The position numbers and the translations under genes were made by a program. Under the pieces are notes generated by a model. The model worked only from the letters and a program-made list of their open reading frames with translations. It ran no database searches and was not told the DNA's origin. Below are positions 23,735-36,839 of a stretch of DNA of 64,000 bases, in pieces. Source of the stretch: Brugia malayi (Eukaryota > Nematoda > Chromadorea > Rhabditida > Onchocercidae). Position 1 is the stretch's first letter, and every line of letters starts with the position of its first letter. The stretch covers positions 1,371,501 to 1,435,500 of the forward strand of contig NW_025062476.1 of NCBI RefSeq assembly GCF_000002995.4. Reading direction: 5' to 3'.

Positions 23735-26114
23735 ATGTTCTTCAATATATTTATGACAGCAATCATTTGGTTCAATCTTCTACTATGCATCACTTCTGAT
23801 AATGAAACTTTCCATCTACCTAATTTCGACACTGCTGATGAAGTTATTACAAATAATACTTATTCTGGCATCTCAAATACTTTTGGATTTCTCGATTACC
23901 TTAATTTTGAGCCATCATTTAGCTCAGAATTTCCATCCGATCCTTCGCAGTTCATTGATTTCGCTCACTTGAGTGAAACTGAGGATATAAGCAGTGAAGA
24001 ATCGAAATCTGAAACTAATCAGATCACAAATTCTCCTCATCCTGGCTTCTCCGATATCTATGGCCACACTAATTTTGAGTTATCACTTAGCTCAGATATG
24101 GACTCATACAGGAATGTGTGGAGAGATGCTAACGAAGAATTAAAAACGGGTGATGATAACGTGCGATATCCTTCCATTAGAAGTGAGACTTTTGTTTTAG
24201 ATACATTTTAAAATAAATAAACTTCTTCTAATTTGAGTTATTTAGATGCTCAGAATGAAACTTCTTCCTCACTTAATCTCAACAGCGATGATATTATCAC
24301 ATATGTGCACTTACCTGGCTCACAACAAAATGCCGTTCCGATTTATTTTCACCAGCTTACTCTTTCCTCAGATGACACTTCCAGTCAAAGTGCAACTGCT
24401 GAACAGAGCAACATCGACAATAAGCACTCAGATAACTTGAATATCCTCAATTATAGGGAAAATGCCTATAAAGGATTAGAAACAGGTAATGACAAATTGC
24501 ATAACAAAGTTCCGTTCTAATAATTCCTTACTTCATTAATAACGTGATATTGAAGAAAGAAGTAATAACGAATCGAAAATAATTTCATCACAGCAGAAAA
24601 TTCACAATTACCTGCTAAGTGAGACCTTTTTAGGGAAGATATTAAAAGTGATTTTTGCTACAAATATGTGCGAAGATAAATAAACAACTACTAATTATCT
24701 AAGCCATTTAAAATGCTATGTGATATTATTTTATTTTTATGATTTCTTACATTACTTAAGTACTGAATAGTGTAATAAACTACTGATTGCAAAAGTAAAT
24801 GTTTGACAAAAATTTTCCAGATAAGAATGATTATACTTGTCGTTACCCGGGATGTACAGTGATCACGAAAGCTCGCAAAGAATATCTAACACACAGGAAA
24901 ACCCACGGTCAACCCTTCATCTATGAATGCAGAGTGCCCGGTTGTGGGCGAACATTCGACCATAGATCATCATTTTATACCCACATAGAAACGCATGAAC
25001 TTCGTCCTCAGTGCGAGGATTGTGGCAAATTCGTCGTCAACAGGAATGCACTGCGAAAACACAAGAGACTCTGCCAAAAAAAATCTTTCAGTATGTAAAT
25101 TTAACAGAATTTCAAATACATGTATCATCCTGAAATGGAATGCGTGTGAAATATGATACGAAACATTTGTGAGTGCTGAGTGACAACACAACGAAAAATT
25201 CACAATTACTGTTTTTGTTGTAACTATACTCAGAAATAATTAAACAATTTCTTGTGATCTAAATTATTTGAAATGGAATCTGGTAAGTAAGTTATTTCAT
25301 GGGAATGATATCTTTATGGTTTATCGCATAAGGAAATATCAATTCAGACGAACGAAGGTATGAATGCCTTTATCCTGGATGTGCTATGGTCACGAAAGCT
25401 CGCAAAGAATATGTAACACACAGGAAAACCCACGGTCAACCTTTCATCTATGAATGCAGAGTGCCTGGTTGTGGGCGGACATTCGACCGTGAATCAACAT
25501 TTTACAATCACATACAGACGCATGAACCTCTTTCTCAGTGCGAGGATAGCAGCAAATTCTTCAGTAGCATGAATGCACTATTTAGACATAGGAAACTCTG
25601 CCAAATAAAATCTCGTTAGTTTGAAAATTTAACAGCATTTTAGAAGTATATGACAGCTTAAAATAGAATGCATGTACAAGAAAAAATACACAGAAAATTT
25701 GGCTTCTAGGATGTAAATTATTTGAAATGAGATGTGCTAAGAAGTGATGTTTTTATAAATAATCAGATTACAGAATTGGCTGTCAAACATTGTATGAAAA
25801 AAAATGGCGACTGCAGAAACAAATAATATAAGAGTTTTTTAGGCGGAAAAAACTACGAATGTCTCAACCCCGGATGTGCTATGGTAACGAAAAGTCGCAA
25901 AGAATTTATAACACATAAAAAAACACACGGTTTGCCCTACATTTATGAGTGCAGAGCGCCCGGTTGTGGACGAATATTTGACCATGATTCATCATTTTAC
26001 AATCACATACAGACGCATGAACCTCGTCCTCAGTGCGAGCGCTGTGGCAAATTTTTCATTAGCAGGAATGGACTGAATTATCATAAGAAGCGCTGCTCTA
26101 CAAAATCTCGTTAG
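23735..26114 (+). CDS. G4: signal-peptide-like zinc-finger protein with three cassette exons
   Basis: Exons 23735-24182, 24246-24485, cassettes 24821-25090, 25348-25614 and 25843-26114; about 498 residues. The leader has two substitutions (MTAIIW, CITSDNE) but stays hydrophobic. The last base of exon 1 is A instead of G (24182), giving AA|GTGAGA: the GT is kept, the donor is weaker, and the junction codon becomes Asn instead of Asp. Exon 1 has lost nine bases in DPFGHTN, leaving IYGHTN. The first cassette uses the A|GTATGT end. The second has CEDSS where the Cx2C of finger 3 should be. The third has a divergent linker, THGLPYIYEC. It lies in tandem behind G3, separated by a D spacer, and is tail to tail with G5. 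Confidence 0.78.
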
Positions 26115-26228
26115 TTTATAAATTTAGCAGAATTTTAATAGATATGTCAGCCTGAAATAGAATGCATGTAAAATTTGTTGCGAAGCATTTGTGACCGCAG
26201 AGTGACCTAAGAACCAACTGCTTAAAGA

Positions 26229-26505
26229 GGTGTTGACAGTGGTGACAGTGACGTTTCAATATACATCAACAAACACTGAAAATATTAGCAATGTAATGAA
26301 TATTCCATCCACTCTTGGCCAAATTGGCTTTGTTTTTCTAATTCGTGGAAAGTATGCAGAAAAACATATCATTTCATCTATAAAGCCAAGCTGCCATGAA
26401 CTGCTAATCATTTCTTTTGGCGTAACAAAACAAGTAAAAATTTTCATTCCAGAAAATGAGATACAATTTGGGCATTCTTCGCAAACATAAGAAAAGGAGC
26501 GCAGC
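26229..26505 (+). pseudogene. Decayed zinc-finger cassette downstream of G4
   Basis: Same sequence type as the relic after G1, at an 18,755 bp offset. Confidence 0.58.
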
Positions 26506-26667
26506 AAACAGACGTTTTCGAAGTATCAGAATGCAGCTAATAATTTATAATTTAATTTTGTTACTGGATTATTTAATATTTTATCGTTATTTATTATCCC
26601 ATGAATATCATAGAAATGCATAAATTATAATTGACAATGAAACCTAAAATTTGAGGGCAAGCAATTA

Positions 26668-27249
26668 ATGTTGTGGAAGGTTTTGATTTGCTTAATTAAT
26701 AATATTGGAAGAGGTGTTTGATCGCAGGAGATTGTCTTGGATGTAAATGTAAATGCGTGAGGTAACAGAAATATAAACCAATTTCTTTATTAGCAGAAGT
26801 AATAGGACAAAACGTTGATAGAGAACAATTGAAATTGGAATCATCGGTCCTTGGCTATGAATTACACATATCCCCAATCTTTTAACAAGAGTGAACCTTA
26901 TGTAACAATTATCTTATATTATATATGTTAAAATGTAGGAATGGTTTATAATTAGACATTTTTGTACAAAGTATGATAGTAAGTAACTTTAACAATAGGT
27001 TTAAAAATGGATATCACGATGAATTGAATAGTTATTACAAAAGAAAGTACAATGGTTTGTCTAGACATTATGATAATTGGCTACTATGAGTTACAATAGA
27101 CATTACATGATAGATACTCATAGCATATGAATTGATATGAGATCAAAAGTCAATTAAACCAGTACAATGAATTGTAAAAGATATCAATGGATTGCTATAT
27201 TAAGCATTGTTAACATTTATTTAGTGCTTCGCGAAATTAAAATCCGCGA
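26668..27249. mobile_element. 582-bp insertion flanked by CAATTA repeats (copy 2)
   Basis: Same element at the same site in T spacer copy 2, with flanking CAATTA at 26662-26667 and 27250-27255. It was copied with the block and is not a new insertion. Confidence 0.5.
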
Positions 27250-28780
27250 CAATTAAATGCAACGCTCAGTAAAGGATTTATCATGCAAAAAGGTAATAAA
27301 AAACATACTAGAAGTATTATTTTAATAATAATTTGTGGCAAAATTGGGCAACACGAGATGATTTTAAGCAAAGAAATAGTTTTATAAGAAAAAAAAGTAA
27401 GCTAGTTGCAATTTAGTCTAAGTCTTAATGTGCAAAATAAATGGTAGATGATGAAAGAACTTCTATTACATCATTGTTTTTATTATTTACAAAAGTTAAC
27501 ATTTGTAAATAATTTAAAATTTATTTCGTTATATGCAAAATTTGTTGAAATTTGTATTTTAAAAAACTTCAAATAAAAAAAAAAAATCAAATGAAAATAA
27601 TGCTTAATTTACAATAAATAGTTAAAATTGTTAGCTAAATACATAAGAAGTTGAAGTGATATAATCTTTAGAGAAATTAATTATGATAGCATAAAAATAA
27701 TGTATAATAAATATCTTGATAGCTTTTATGTGTTATAAGAAATCAGAAATGAATTTTATTAACAGCTATATCACATTAATGCATACAGGTAGACCAATCT
27801 GACAAAACCAAATTTATTTTTTTAATTTTGTTAAATGCAATATTTCTAAATTTGAAAGTCACCATTTCAATATTTTCAAATAAATTATATTCAAACAATT
27901 GGCAATAATATTATGGAAAGAACTATGACGAAAAATGAAGGGTCATATCGACAGAAGCTATAACACCAGGGAAAATATCAAATAAGTTAAATTTATTTTA
28001 TCATTATATAAAATTTCAATTTTGTCAACTTTATAACATTTTGAAATTCACATTTTAATGAATTCTATGCTGAAATAATTTGAATATGATGTCATCAAAA
28101 TATTTTGCAAGGTACTAAAGCTAAAATTATAAATGAAATATACTATCTAAAAGTAATGCAAGCATGAAAACAGTCCGGAATATTTTTAAGAAGTTCTTGA
28201 CTAAATATACGGGTTAAAGTGGTTATTTTAACTAATTACAATATTATTTTTAATAATCATAAAATTGTTTTGAATCATTTAAAAATTATGACTGATTTGC
28301 TTTTGTGACAAATGTTGAAATTTACCTTTCCAATTATTATTGATTTCACAAATAAACTTAAACAAAATTTGACACATTTTACCTTTATTCATTATAAGAC
28401 TGCATGAAGTGAACAGTTCAAAGCAACCATTTCTTTATTACTATTTTAAAGAATAAATTACAATTGTTAAATTGCAAAAAAATTTATACGGGAAAATAAT
28501 TTTCCATTAAATGCCATATAAAATAGATTTAAAATTTTATCAACCTGATTCATTTGGTTCTGTAATACTGTTGCGTGAGTTTAAAAGAAAGAAGAAATTA
28601 ATCCAGTCTGAAAAAACTCGCATTTAATTGCTTGCCTTCAAATTTCGCTGTTAGTTATACATTTATGCATTCCTATGGTATTCATGGAATAATGAATAAT
28701 GATAAAATATTAAATAATCCAATAACAAAATGAATTTATAAATTGGTAACTGCATTCTGATGCTTCGAAAACATCTGATT

Positions 28781-29055
28781 GCTGCGCTCCTTTTCTTATG
28801 TTTGCGAAGAATGCCCAAATTGTGTCACATTTTCTGGAACGAAAATTTTTACTTGTTTTGTAACGCCAAAAGAAATGATTAGCAGTTCATCGCAGCTTGG
28901 CTTTATAGATGAAATGATATGTTTTTCTGCATACTTTCCATGAATTAGAAAAACAAAGTAATTTGTCAAGAGTGGATGGAATATTCATTACTTTGCTAAT
29001 ATTTTCAATGTTTGTTGGTGTATATTGAAACGTCACTGTCACCACTGTCAAAACC
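28781..29055 (-). pseudogene. Decayed zinc-finger cassette downstream of G5
   Basis: Same sequence type as the relic after G2, at an 18,754 bp offset. Confidence 0.58.
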
Positions 29056-29249
29056 TTTTTTAAGAAGTTGATTCTTAGGTCATGAAAAGTTGCTACATTG
29101 AGAAAACGATATGAAAATACACAGTATCTAATGAGCGCATTAAACAAATTTTGTATTGTGACTCTGTGGCCACAAATGCTTCGCAACAAATTTTACATGC
29201 AGTCTATTTCAGGCTGATATATCTATTAAAATTCTGCTAAATTTATAAA

Positions 29250-32030
29250 CTAACGAGATTTTTTTTGGCAGATCTTTTTGTGTTTTTGCAGTCCATTCCT
29301 GTTGGTGAAGAATTTGTCACATCCCTTGCATTGAGGACGAGATTCATGCGTTTGCTTATGGTAGCGAAATGATGAACCATGGTCGAATATTTGCCCACAA
29401 CTGGGCGCTTTGCATTCATAGATGAAGGGCTGACCGTGTGCTTTCCTATGTGTTATATATTCCTTGCGACTTGTCGCAATCACAGCACACCCGGGATAGA
29501 GGCATTCGTAGCTTTTTCCACCTAAAATGAAATGATATGTTTTTCTGCATACTTTCCGTGAATTAGAAAAACAAAGTAATTTGTCAAGAGTGGATGGAAT
29601 ATTCATTACTTTGCTAATATTTTCAATGTTTGTTGATGTATATTGAAACGTCACTGTCACCACTGTCAACACCTCTTTAAGCAGTTGGTTCTTAGGTCAC
29701 TCTGCGGTCACAAATGCTTCGCAACAAATTTTACATGCATTCTATTTCCGGCTGACATATCTATTAAAATTCTGCTAAATTTATAAACTAACGAGATTTT
29801 GTTTGGCAGATCTTTTTGTGGTTTTGCAGTCCATTCCTGTTGGTGAAGAATTTGTCACAACCCTCGCACTGAGGATGAGGTTCATGCATCTGTATGTGAT
29901 TGTAAAATGATGATTTATGGTCGAATATTCGCCCACAACCGGGCGCTCTGCATTCATAGACGAAGGGTTGACCGTGTGTTTTTCTATGTGTCACATAATC
30001 GTTGCGACTTGTCGCAATCACAGCACACCCGGGATAGAGGCATTCGTAGCTTTTTCCACCTAAAAAACTCTTATAATATTTATTTTTGCAATTGCCATTC
30101 TGTTACAATGTTTGGCAACTAATTATGTAATCTGATTATTTATAAAAATATCACTCCTTAGCACATCTCATTTCAAATAATTTACATCACTAGAAGCTAT
30201 GTTTTCTAAAAATTTTCTGTGCATTTTTTCTTGTACATGCATTCTATTTTAAGCTGTTATATACTTCTAAAATTCTGTTAAATTTTCAAACTAACGAGAT
30301 TTTATTTGGCTGAGTTTCCTATGTTTAAATAGTACATTCATGCTACTGAAGAATTTGCCGCAACACTCGCACTGAGGATTAGATTCATGCGTTTGCTTGT
30401 GACTGTGAAATGTTGAATCATGGTTGAATGTTCGCCCACAACCGGCCACTCTGCATTCATAGATGAAGGGCTGACCGTGTGTTTTCCTATGTGTTACATA
30501 TTCTTTATAACTTTTCGTGACCATAGCACATTCGGGATAAAGGCATTCATAGCATCGTTCGTCTGAATTGATATTTTATTATGGTTTTTGGCAGCTAATT
30601 GACTAGTGTGATAAACCAGAAAATATCACTCCCATGAAATAATCTTATCACATTCCATGAGTTTAGATTACAAGAAGTTGCTTAACTGTATAGTTTTTGA
30701 GTATAGTTACAACAAAAAGTGTAATTGTGAATTTTTCAATTTTTCATTGCATCAACACTCGCTGTCACAGATATTTCATAATGGATTTCACAGACACTCT
30801 ATTCCAGGTTGACATATGTGTTTAAAATTTTGCTAGATTTGCAAACTAACGAGATCTTGTAGGGCAGCGCTTCTTATGATAACTCAGTACATTCTTGCTG
30901 ACAAAGACTTTGCCACAGCACTCGCACTGAGGATGAGGTTCATGCGTTTGTCTGTGGCTGTAAAATGTTGATCTATGGTCAAATGTTCGTCCACAACCGG
31001 GCACTTTGCATTCATAGATGAAGGGTTGACCGTGTGTTTTCTTATGTGTTGCATGTTCGTTGAAATTTTTCGTGGTCACTATACATCCCGGGTAATAACA
31101 AGTATAATTTTTCTTATCTGAAAAATTCTTGTCAAAGCATTTTGCAATCAGTAGTCCATTACACCATTTGGTACTTAAATAATGTTGGAATCATAAAAAT
31201 GTCATTGTCATAAAAATATCACATTGCATTTTGAATAACTTAGGTAAAAGGTAGTTCTTTACTTACTTTCTCATATTTTGAAGCCAAAGTCATACTTTGA
31301 ATGTCGCCTCTTCAATTTCATGCGAATAATGAAAGCAAAGAACTATTAGAACGAAAAGTTGTTATACAATGTGTCATTTACCTGTTTCTGATTCTTGTTC
31401 AGCATTTCCATGTTGACCAGATGTGTCGCCTGAGGGAAGAGTAAGTTGATGAAAATGGGTTGGAACGGCACTTTGTTGTGGACCAGGTAAGTGCATATAT
31501 GTGATAATATCGTCGCTGTTGAGATTAAGTGAGGAAGAAGTTTCATTCTGAGCATCTAAATAACTCAAATTACAAGAAGTTTATTTATCTTTTCATATAT
31601 CTAAAGCAAAAGTCTCACCTATAATGGAAGGATATCGCACGTTATCATCACTCGTTTTTAATTCTTCATTAGCATCTCTCCACAGATTCCTGTATGAGTC
31701 CATATCTGATAACTCCAAATTAGTGTGGCCATAGATATCGGAGAAGCCAGGATGAGGAGAATTTGTGATCTGATTAGTTTCAGATCCCGATTCTTCACTT
31801 CTTATATTCTCAGTTTCACTCAACTGAGCGAAATCAATGAACTGCGAAGGATCCAACGGAAATTCTGAGCTAAACAATGGCTCAAAATTGTTGTAATCGA
31901 AGATATCAAGGCTATCTGAGATGCCAGAAAAAGGGTCGATATTAGGTAGATTGGAAGTTTCATTATCAGAAGCGATGCATAGTAGAAGATTGAACCAAGT
32001 GATGGGTGTCATAAATTTATTGAAGAACAT
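29250..32030 (-). CDS. G5: signal-peptide-like zinc-finger protein with four cassette exons (minus strand)
   Basis: Minus strand: exon 1 32030-31619, exon 2 31555-31382, cassettes 31117-30851, 30562-30296, 30059-29793 and 29521-29250; about 552 residues. Exon 1 matches G2. Exon 2 is only 174 nt: it lost 66 nt in frame, including the SNIDNK...LDYKEN part, and its donor reads G|GTAAAT. In the second cassette the final Cys of finger 3 is Ser (HRKLS). The third and fourth cassettes share the GTGGAAAAAGC start and arose by a tandem duplication that also copied part of the downstream decayed cassette (29527-29672), now sitting between them. Finger-2 helices run HRSTFYS, HDSTFHS, HKSSFYN, HGSSFRY. 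Divergent from G6. Confidence 0.78.
29527..29672 (-). pseudogene. Truncated decayed cassette between two G5 cassettes
   Basis: Holds only the first half of the relic (GTTGACAGTGGTGACAGT to CATATCATTTCAT on the minus strand) and then joins directly to the TTTTAG acceptor of the last G5 cassette. It marks the junction of a tandem duplication and creates a fused 140-codon open frame that is probably not a natural protein. Confidence 0.6.
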
Positions 32031-35000
32031 GGTGAAACACAATTTTGTGAGATGACAGAAATGCTCAAATGGAAGCTTTTTATTTCAGATTGCTTGGAAT
32101 TAAAGACCAAAGGTGAAACAGTTGTTTTAATATTTTTTCCCTTTCATTCTCGCTTTCTTCTCCACCATTGGTAGTTTATGAAGTCTGTAAATGTTCTTTT
32201 GAAACTCGATGGAAGTGCTGCAGTAGCGTGTTCTACCATTTCAGTAATACATGTACACTGGGTGACACCACAAGAAATGGTATTCTGATGCATTTAATAA
32301 AATACATATCACTAATAATATCACTGATAGAACTTCATTGGATCACTTGAAATTTGATAAATATTGCTTATTGACATACATCCATAACTATTCCTACTAT
32401 TATAAAAAAAATTTCAACATAAGCTGAAGCGGTATTTGATATTTGAAAGGATGGAGCAAATTTCAAAAAAAAAAGTTTGGTTGACATTTGCATAAAGGAA
32501 ACTAATGAATAGCTGGAATTAAATGTCATTGAAATATTTAATCTGTGCAGTATATAATGATCCTGTCTACTTTGTTTAATAAAATATTGTATATTGAATG
32601 GTAAATAAAATATTGAATGAATTATTTGCATGTTGTAAAAATTTTAGGTTTTAAATTTTGGTGACATCAATTAACTGACAACTGGAAATATATTGGTTTA
32701 CTTCCGATGTTTATTCTTAACTATTGTTTACCATCTTACTCATATTTTAATTGATCATATCCAATTCTATCTCAACATATGCAATAATTCACAATCGATC
32801 GAACTGTAGTAGGCATAATCCTCGGTCAGATCGGTCAGAAATGGAAAGTAACACACAATGAATTGATAGGAGATATGTGAAAACTTTAGTGTGAATGGGT
32901 GGTGGTCAATGCAGTGGTAATTAATAATGATTCTAACTAACCAGAAGTTTAAAACACCATTCTTTTCATTTTAATCTCTGCCTTTCTTCAAATTAATTCA
33001 GCAACTCAAATAATGAATCAGCAAGGTAAAGAAGTTTTCAAGCAAGTGATAGAAGTAATTGCACAAAATCAAAATGCATGAATGGAAATTGATGAATAGT
33101 TGGAATCAAATATCAGTAGGTGATGAAATGTTTAATCTATACAGTATTGAATAATCCTAATTGCGTTTCTTAAAAAAATATTGCTACTGAATTATTTGCA
33201 CATTATGGAAATTTTAGATTTTAAATGTCAGTTGATTGACAGTTACAACCTTTTTACGAAAGTTAATCAGTTTTTTTAATCAAGTTAATCAGCACAAAAT
33301 TTAATTTCGATAAATCTAGCATGAACTTTTGCGGTAAAATCCAGGTCTCAAATCAAAACAAAAATGTTTTTATAAGAGATCTTTTCTTTTTCTGTTCTGT
33401 TCTATTGTCGGTTATGATTTGTGACAAGTTTAATGAGTAAAAGGCTACGAACTGATTTGCTTAATACTATAGTCCCAGGAAAATATTTCAACTACCCGAG
33501 AATTGGGATCACTTACTAATGATTCTTTTTCTTGTGACATTAATTGAATATTGGACTTATTATTATTGAAGTGTAAGTGGAATTATTATTATTGCACAAA
33601 ATTCAATAAATCTAACATGAACGTTTTGCGGTGAATGTCCGATCTCAAATCAACTCCAAAAAATAGTTCAACTCCAGGGTAGAGGAGCAACAAATATAGT
33701 CAACAAATATAGTTGATAGCATGAGAGCAACAAATATAGTTGACAGCATGACATAATAATGAGTGCTAATGTGACTTTCAAGAAAGCAGTATACTATAAA
33801 ATGGGAACAGTTAGCCGCGGGTTGCTTCTTATCCCTAATGTGAACTACCCGTGGATATAAAGCAAAAGCAGTAGTGCTGCCTAGGTTTTCCCCTTCTCCT
33901 ATGGAAAGAACCATTCGATGATAATTCTAATGAAAAAGAAGAGATGGGGTCATGATTAGTGTTAGCCTATTTGCTGCTTCTATGAGTATTGCTCTATTGG
34001 CAATATTCCTACTAATATTTTATTGGATTATTTGATTCAAAAATTTACCGACGATTTCCTTTTTTTAATATTTATGCATTATTCCACATAATTATAAAAT
34101 TCTTTTTCACATTAAGAGTTTGCAAAGTACTAAAGCTAAAATTGATATAAAAATTCAATTCTGTATTAGCGATTTACAGGATTTTATTGATTCATTGCTG
34201 AATTTGTGATAAAAAATTTTTAAATCAATATTTCAGTAATAATTTATCATTTTAAATTGATATTTCAAATAATTTATGACATTATTATTTTGCCATCAAA
34301 ATATTGGCTGAAGATATAGCGCCAGGGAAAAATCACAAATAAATTCAAATTTATATTATAATTCTTCAAAATTTCAAATTTGTAAATTACCTAATTTTCC
34401 GGAGTTCGGGTTTTTAATAAATTCATTGCTGAAATTAATTGAATATGATACAAAATATTTGCAAGTACTAAAGCTAAAATGATATTAAAATTCAATTCTG
34501 TATTAGCGATTTTTTATTTATTGCCATATTTGTGATAAAAAATTTTAAATTCTATTAAATCTGTTTATCTCTCGCAAATTTTAGGAAACTATTAAAACAT
34601 TTATCACACATAATTCAAGCTATCATAACTAATTTATTTAATCACTATATCACTCCAACTTTTTCTATTAATATATTTCACTAATTTTCTATTTATATTA
34701 ATTAATCATTATTTTACAATGATTGAAAATTCTCAACTAAAACTTCTCAAAATACATAAAACTAAAGGATAAAAATATTGACTGATGAATTTTGCATACA
34801 ACGAAATATGTAAATTTTAAGTCGTTTACAAATGTTAACTTTGTAAATAACAAAAACAATCATAAATTAGCAATGATTAAAAGGCTTTAGAAAAATACTT
34901 CAAAAAGTCATCATCAATTTATTTTTAAACATTTTTTTAAAAAAAATTTCTCTCACTTTTAATGTTCACTATTAAGCAGGAAAAAATACACTAAATACTG

Positions 35001-36839
35001 TGATTTGCTATTTCATCAAGTGCTACTCGAAGAATTATTTTAAATGAGTATTATCATAGAGTTTGCGACAATGACGGATTGAAGTAGTATAAATTAAGTA
35101 ACAGAAGTAATAATTTTGTAATTGCATATTCTTACAATTATTTAAATGCGCTAATAAGCCTTGAAATTTTGCACAATTAATGGCTGTTTGAAATAAAAAA
35201 GTATAAAAAAACTTCAATTTATCAATTTATTGCAAAGGCATGGATGAAAAGGATTTGTCTTCCTTATCAATAATATTATGTTTTATAGCTAATTAACAGC
35301 TCGATTAGTTATTTGTAGTGTGGAATTCGTTATCAATATTTATGGAAGCATATTATTATCAGAGTTTACAATGCAGTACCCGAAATTGCTAAAAGAGACT
35401 TATCATTCTTTCCTGATAAATTTATTTATTAATGATTGTCAATGAAAGTCAATTTTGATTTGAAAAACAGAAAAAGGCAAACTTGTGTATAAATTTCAAA
35501 GAATTGGAATTAATCTGAAATAAAACTTTTTAAGAATCTTTAAAAGAGATACACTATTAAGTGGGACGTGATTTAAATACGTCAATAATCTCTAAAAAAG
35601 GTAGATTTTATGAACTTCGATATTGACTTAAACACAATAAATAAAAATAAAGAATTAAAAACTTTTTTATCAAATACGGCAATAAATAAAAAATCGCTAA
35701 CACATAATTGAATTTTAATATCATTTTAGCTTTAGTACCTTGCAAATATTTTGTATCATATTCAATTAATTTCAGCAGTGAATTTATCAAAAACCCAAAT
35801 TCCGGAAAATTAGGTAGTTTAAAAATTTGAAATTTAAAGAATTATAACATAAATCTGAACTTATTGGGAAATTTCACTAACGCTATACCTTCGGTCGAAA
35901 TTTTTGGGGCAAAATTCTTTTCATAATAATGACAAAATTTATTTGAAATATTAATTTAAAATGATAACTTATTACTGAAATGCGGAATTAAAATTTTTTT
36001 AACACAAATTCAGCAATAAATTAATAAATCAGAGTTAGATATGATCAATTAAAATGTGAATAAGATGGTAAGCAATAGCCATCAATAAATATAGGAAGTA
36101 AGCCAACATATTTCCACTTGTCAGTTAATTGATGTCACCAAAATTTAAAACCTAAAATTTTTACAACATGCAAATAATTCATTCAATATTTTATTTACCA
36201 CTCAATATACAATATTTAATTAAACAAAGTAGACAGGATTATTATATACTGCACAGATTAAATATTTCAATAACATTTAATTCCAGCTATTCACCAGTTT
36301 CCTTTATGCAAATGTTACTCCATTTTATCAACCAAACTTTTTTTTGAAATTTGTTCCATCCTTTCAAATATCAAATACCGCTTCAGCTTATGTTGAAATT
36401 TTTTTTATAATAGTAGGAATAGTTATGGATGTATGTCAATAAGCAATATTTATCAAATTTCAAGTGATCAAATGAAGTTCTATCAGTGATATTATTAGTG
36501 GTATGTATAACAAACCATTTTATATTAAATGCATCAGAATCCCATATCTCACGATGTCACCCAGTGTACATGTATTACTGAAATGGTAGAACACGCTACT
36601 GCAGCACTTCCATCGACTTTCAAAAGAACATTTATAAACTTTTAAACCACAAATGGTGGAGAGGAAAGCAGAATGAAAGGGAAAAAATATTAAAAACAAT
36701 GAGGATTTGAAACTGTTTCACCTTTGGTGTTTAACTTTTCACAACGATTAAAAACCTTTGATCTTTAAATCCAAGCAATCTGAAATAAAAAGCTTCCATT
36801 TGAGCATTTCTGTCATCTCACAAAATTGTGTGTTTCACC
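32031..36839. repeat. H spacer copy 3
   Basis: Divergent 5' region between G5 and G6. It matches 12844 onward at a 19,250 bp offset with scattered single-base differences, and lacks the extra inverted arm of copy 2. It contains the same internal repeats as copy 1. No coding region recognised. Confidence 0.75.

Larger units (their letters stand above)
26115..29249. repeat. T spacer copy 2
   Basis: Lies between G4 and G5. It matches copy 1 at an offset of about 18,755 bp, with a handful of substitutions and one-base indels. It contains the insertion at 26668-27249 and decayed cassettes at both ends. Confidence 0.72.

Noticed and set aside
29250..29672. 140-codon fused open frame as a distinct gene
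   Set aside because: It joins a decayed relic to a functional cassette across an acceptor; only the part after TTTTAG is exon.
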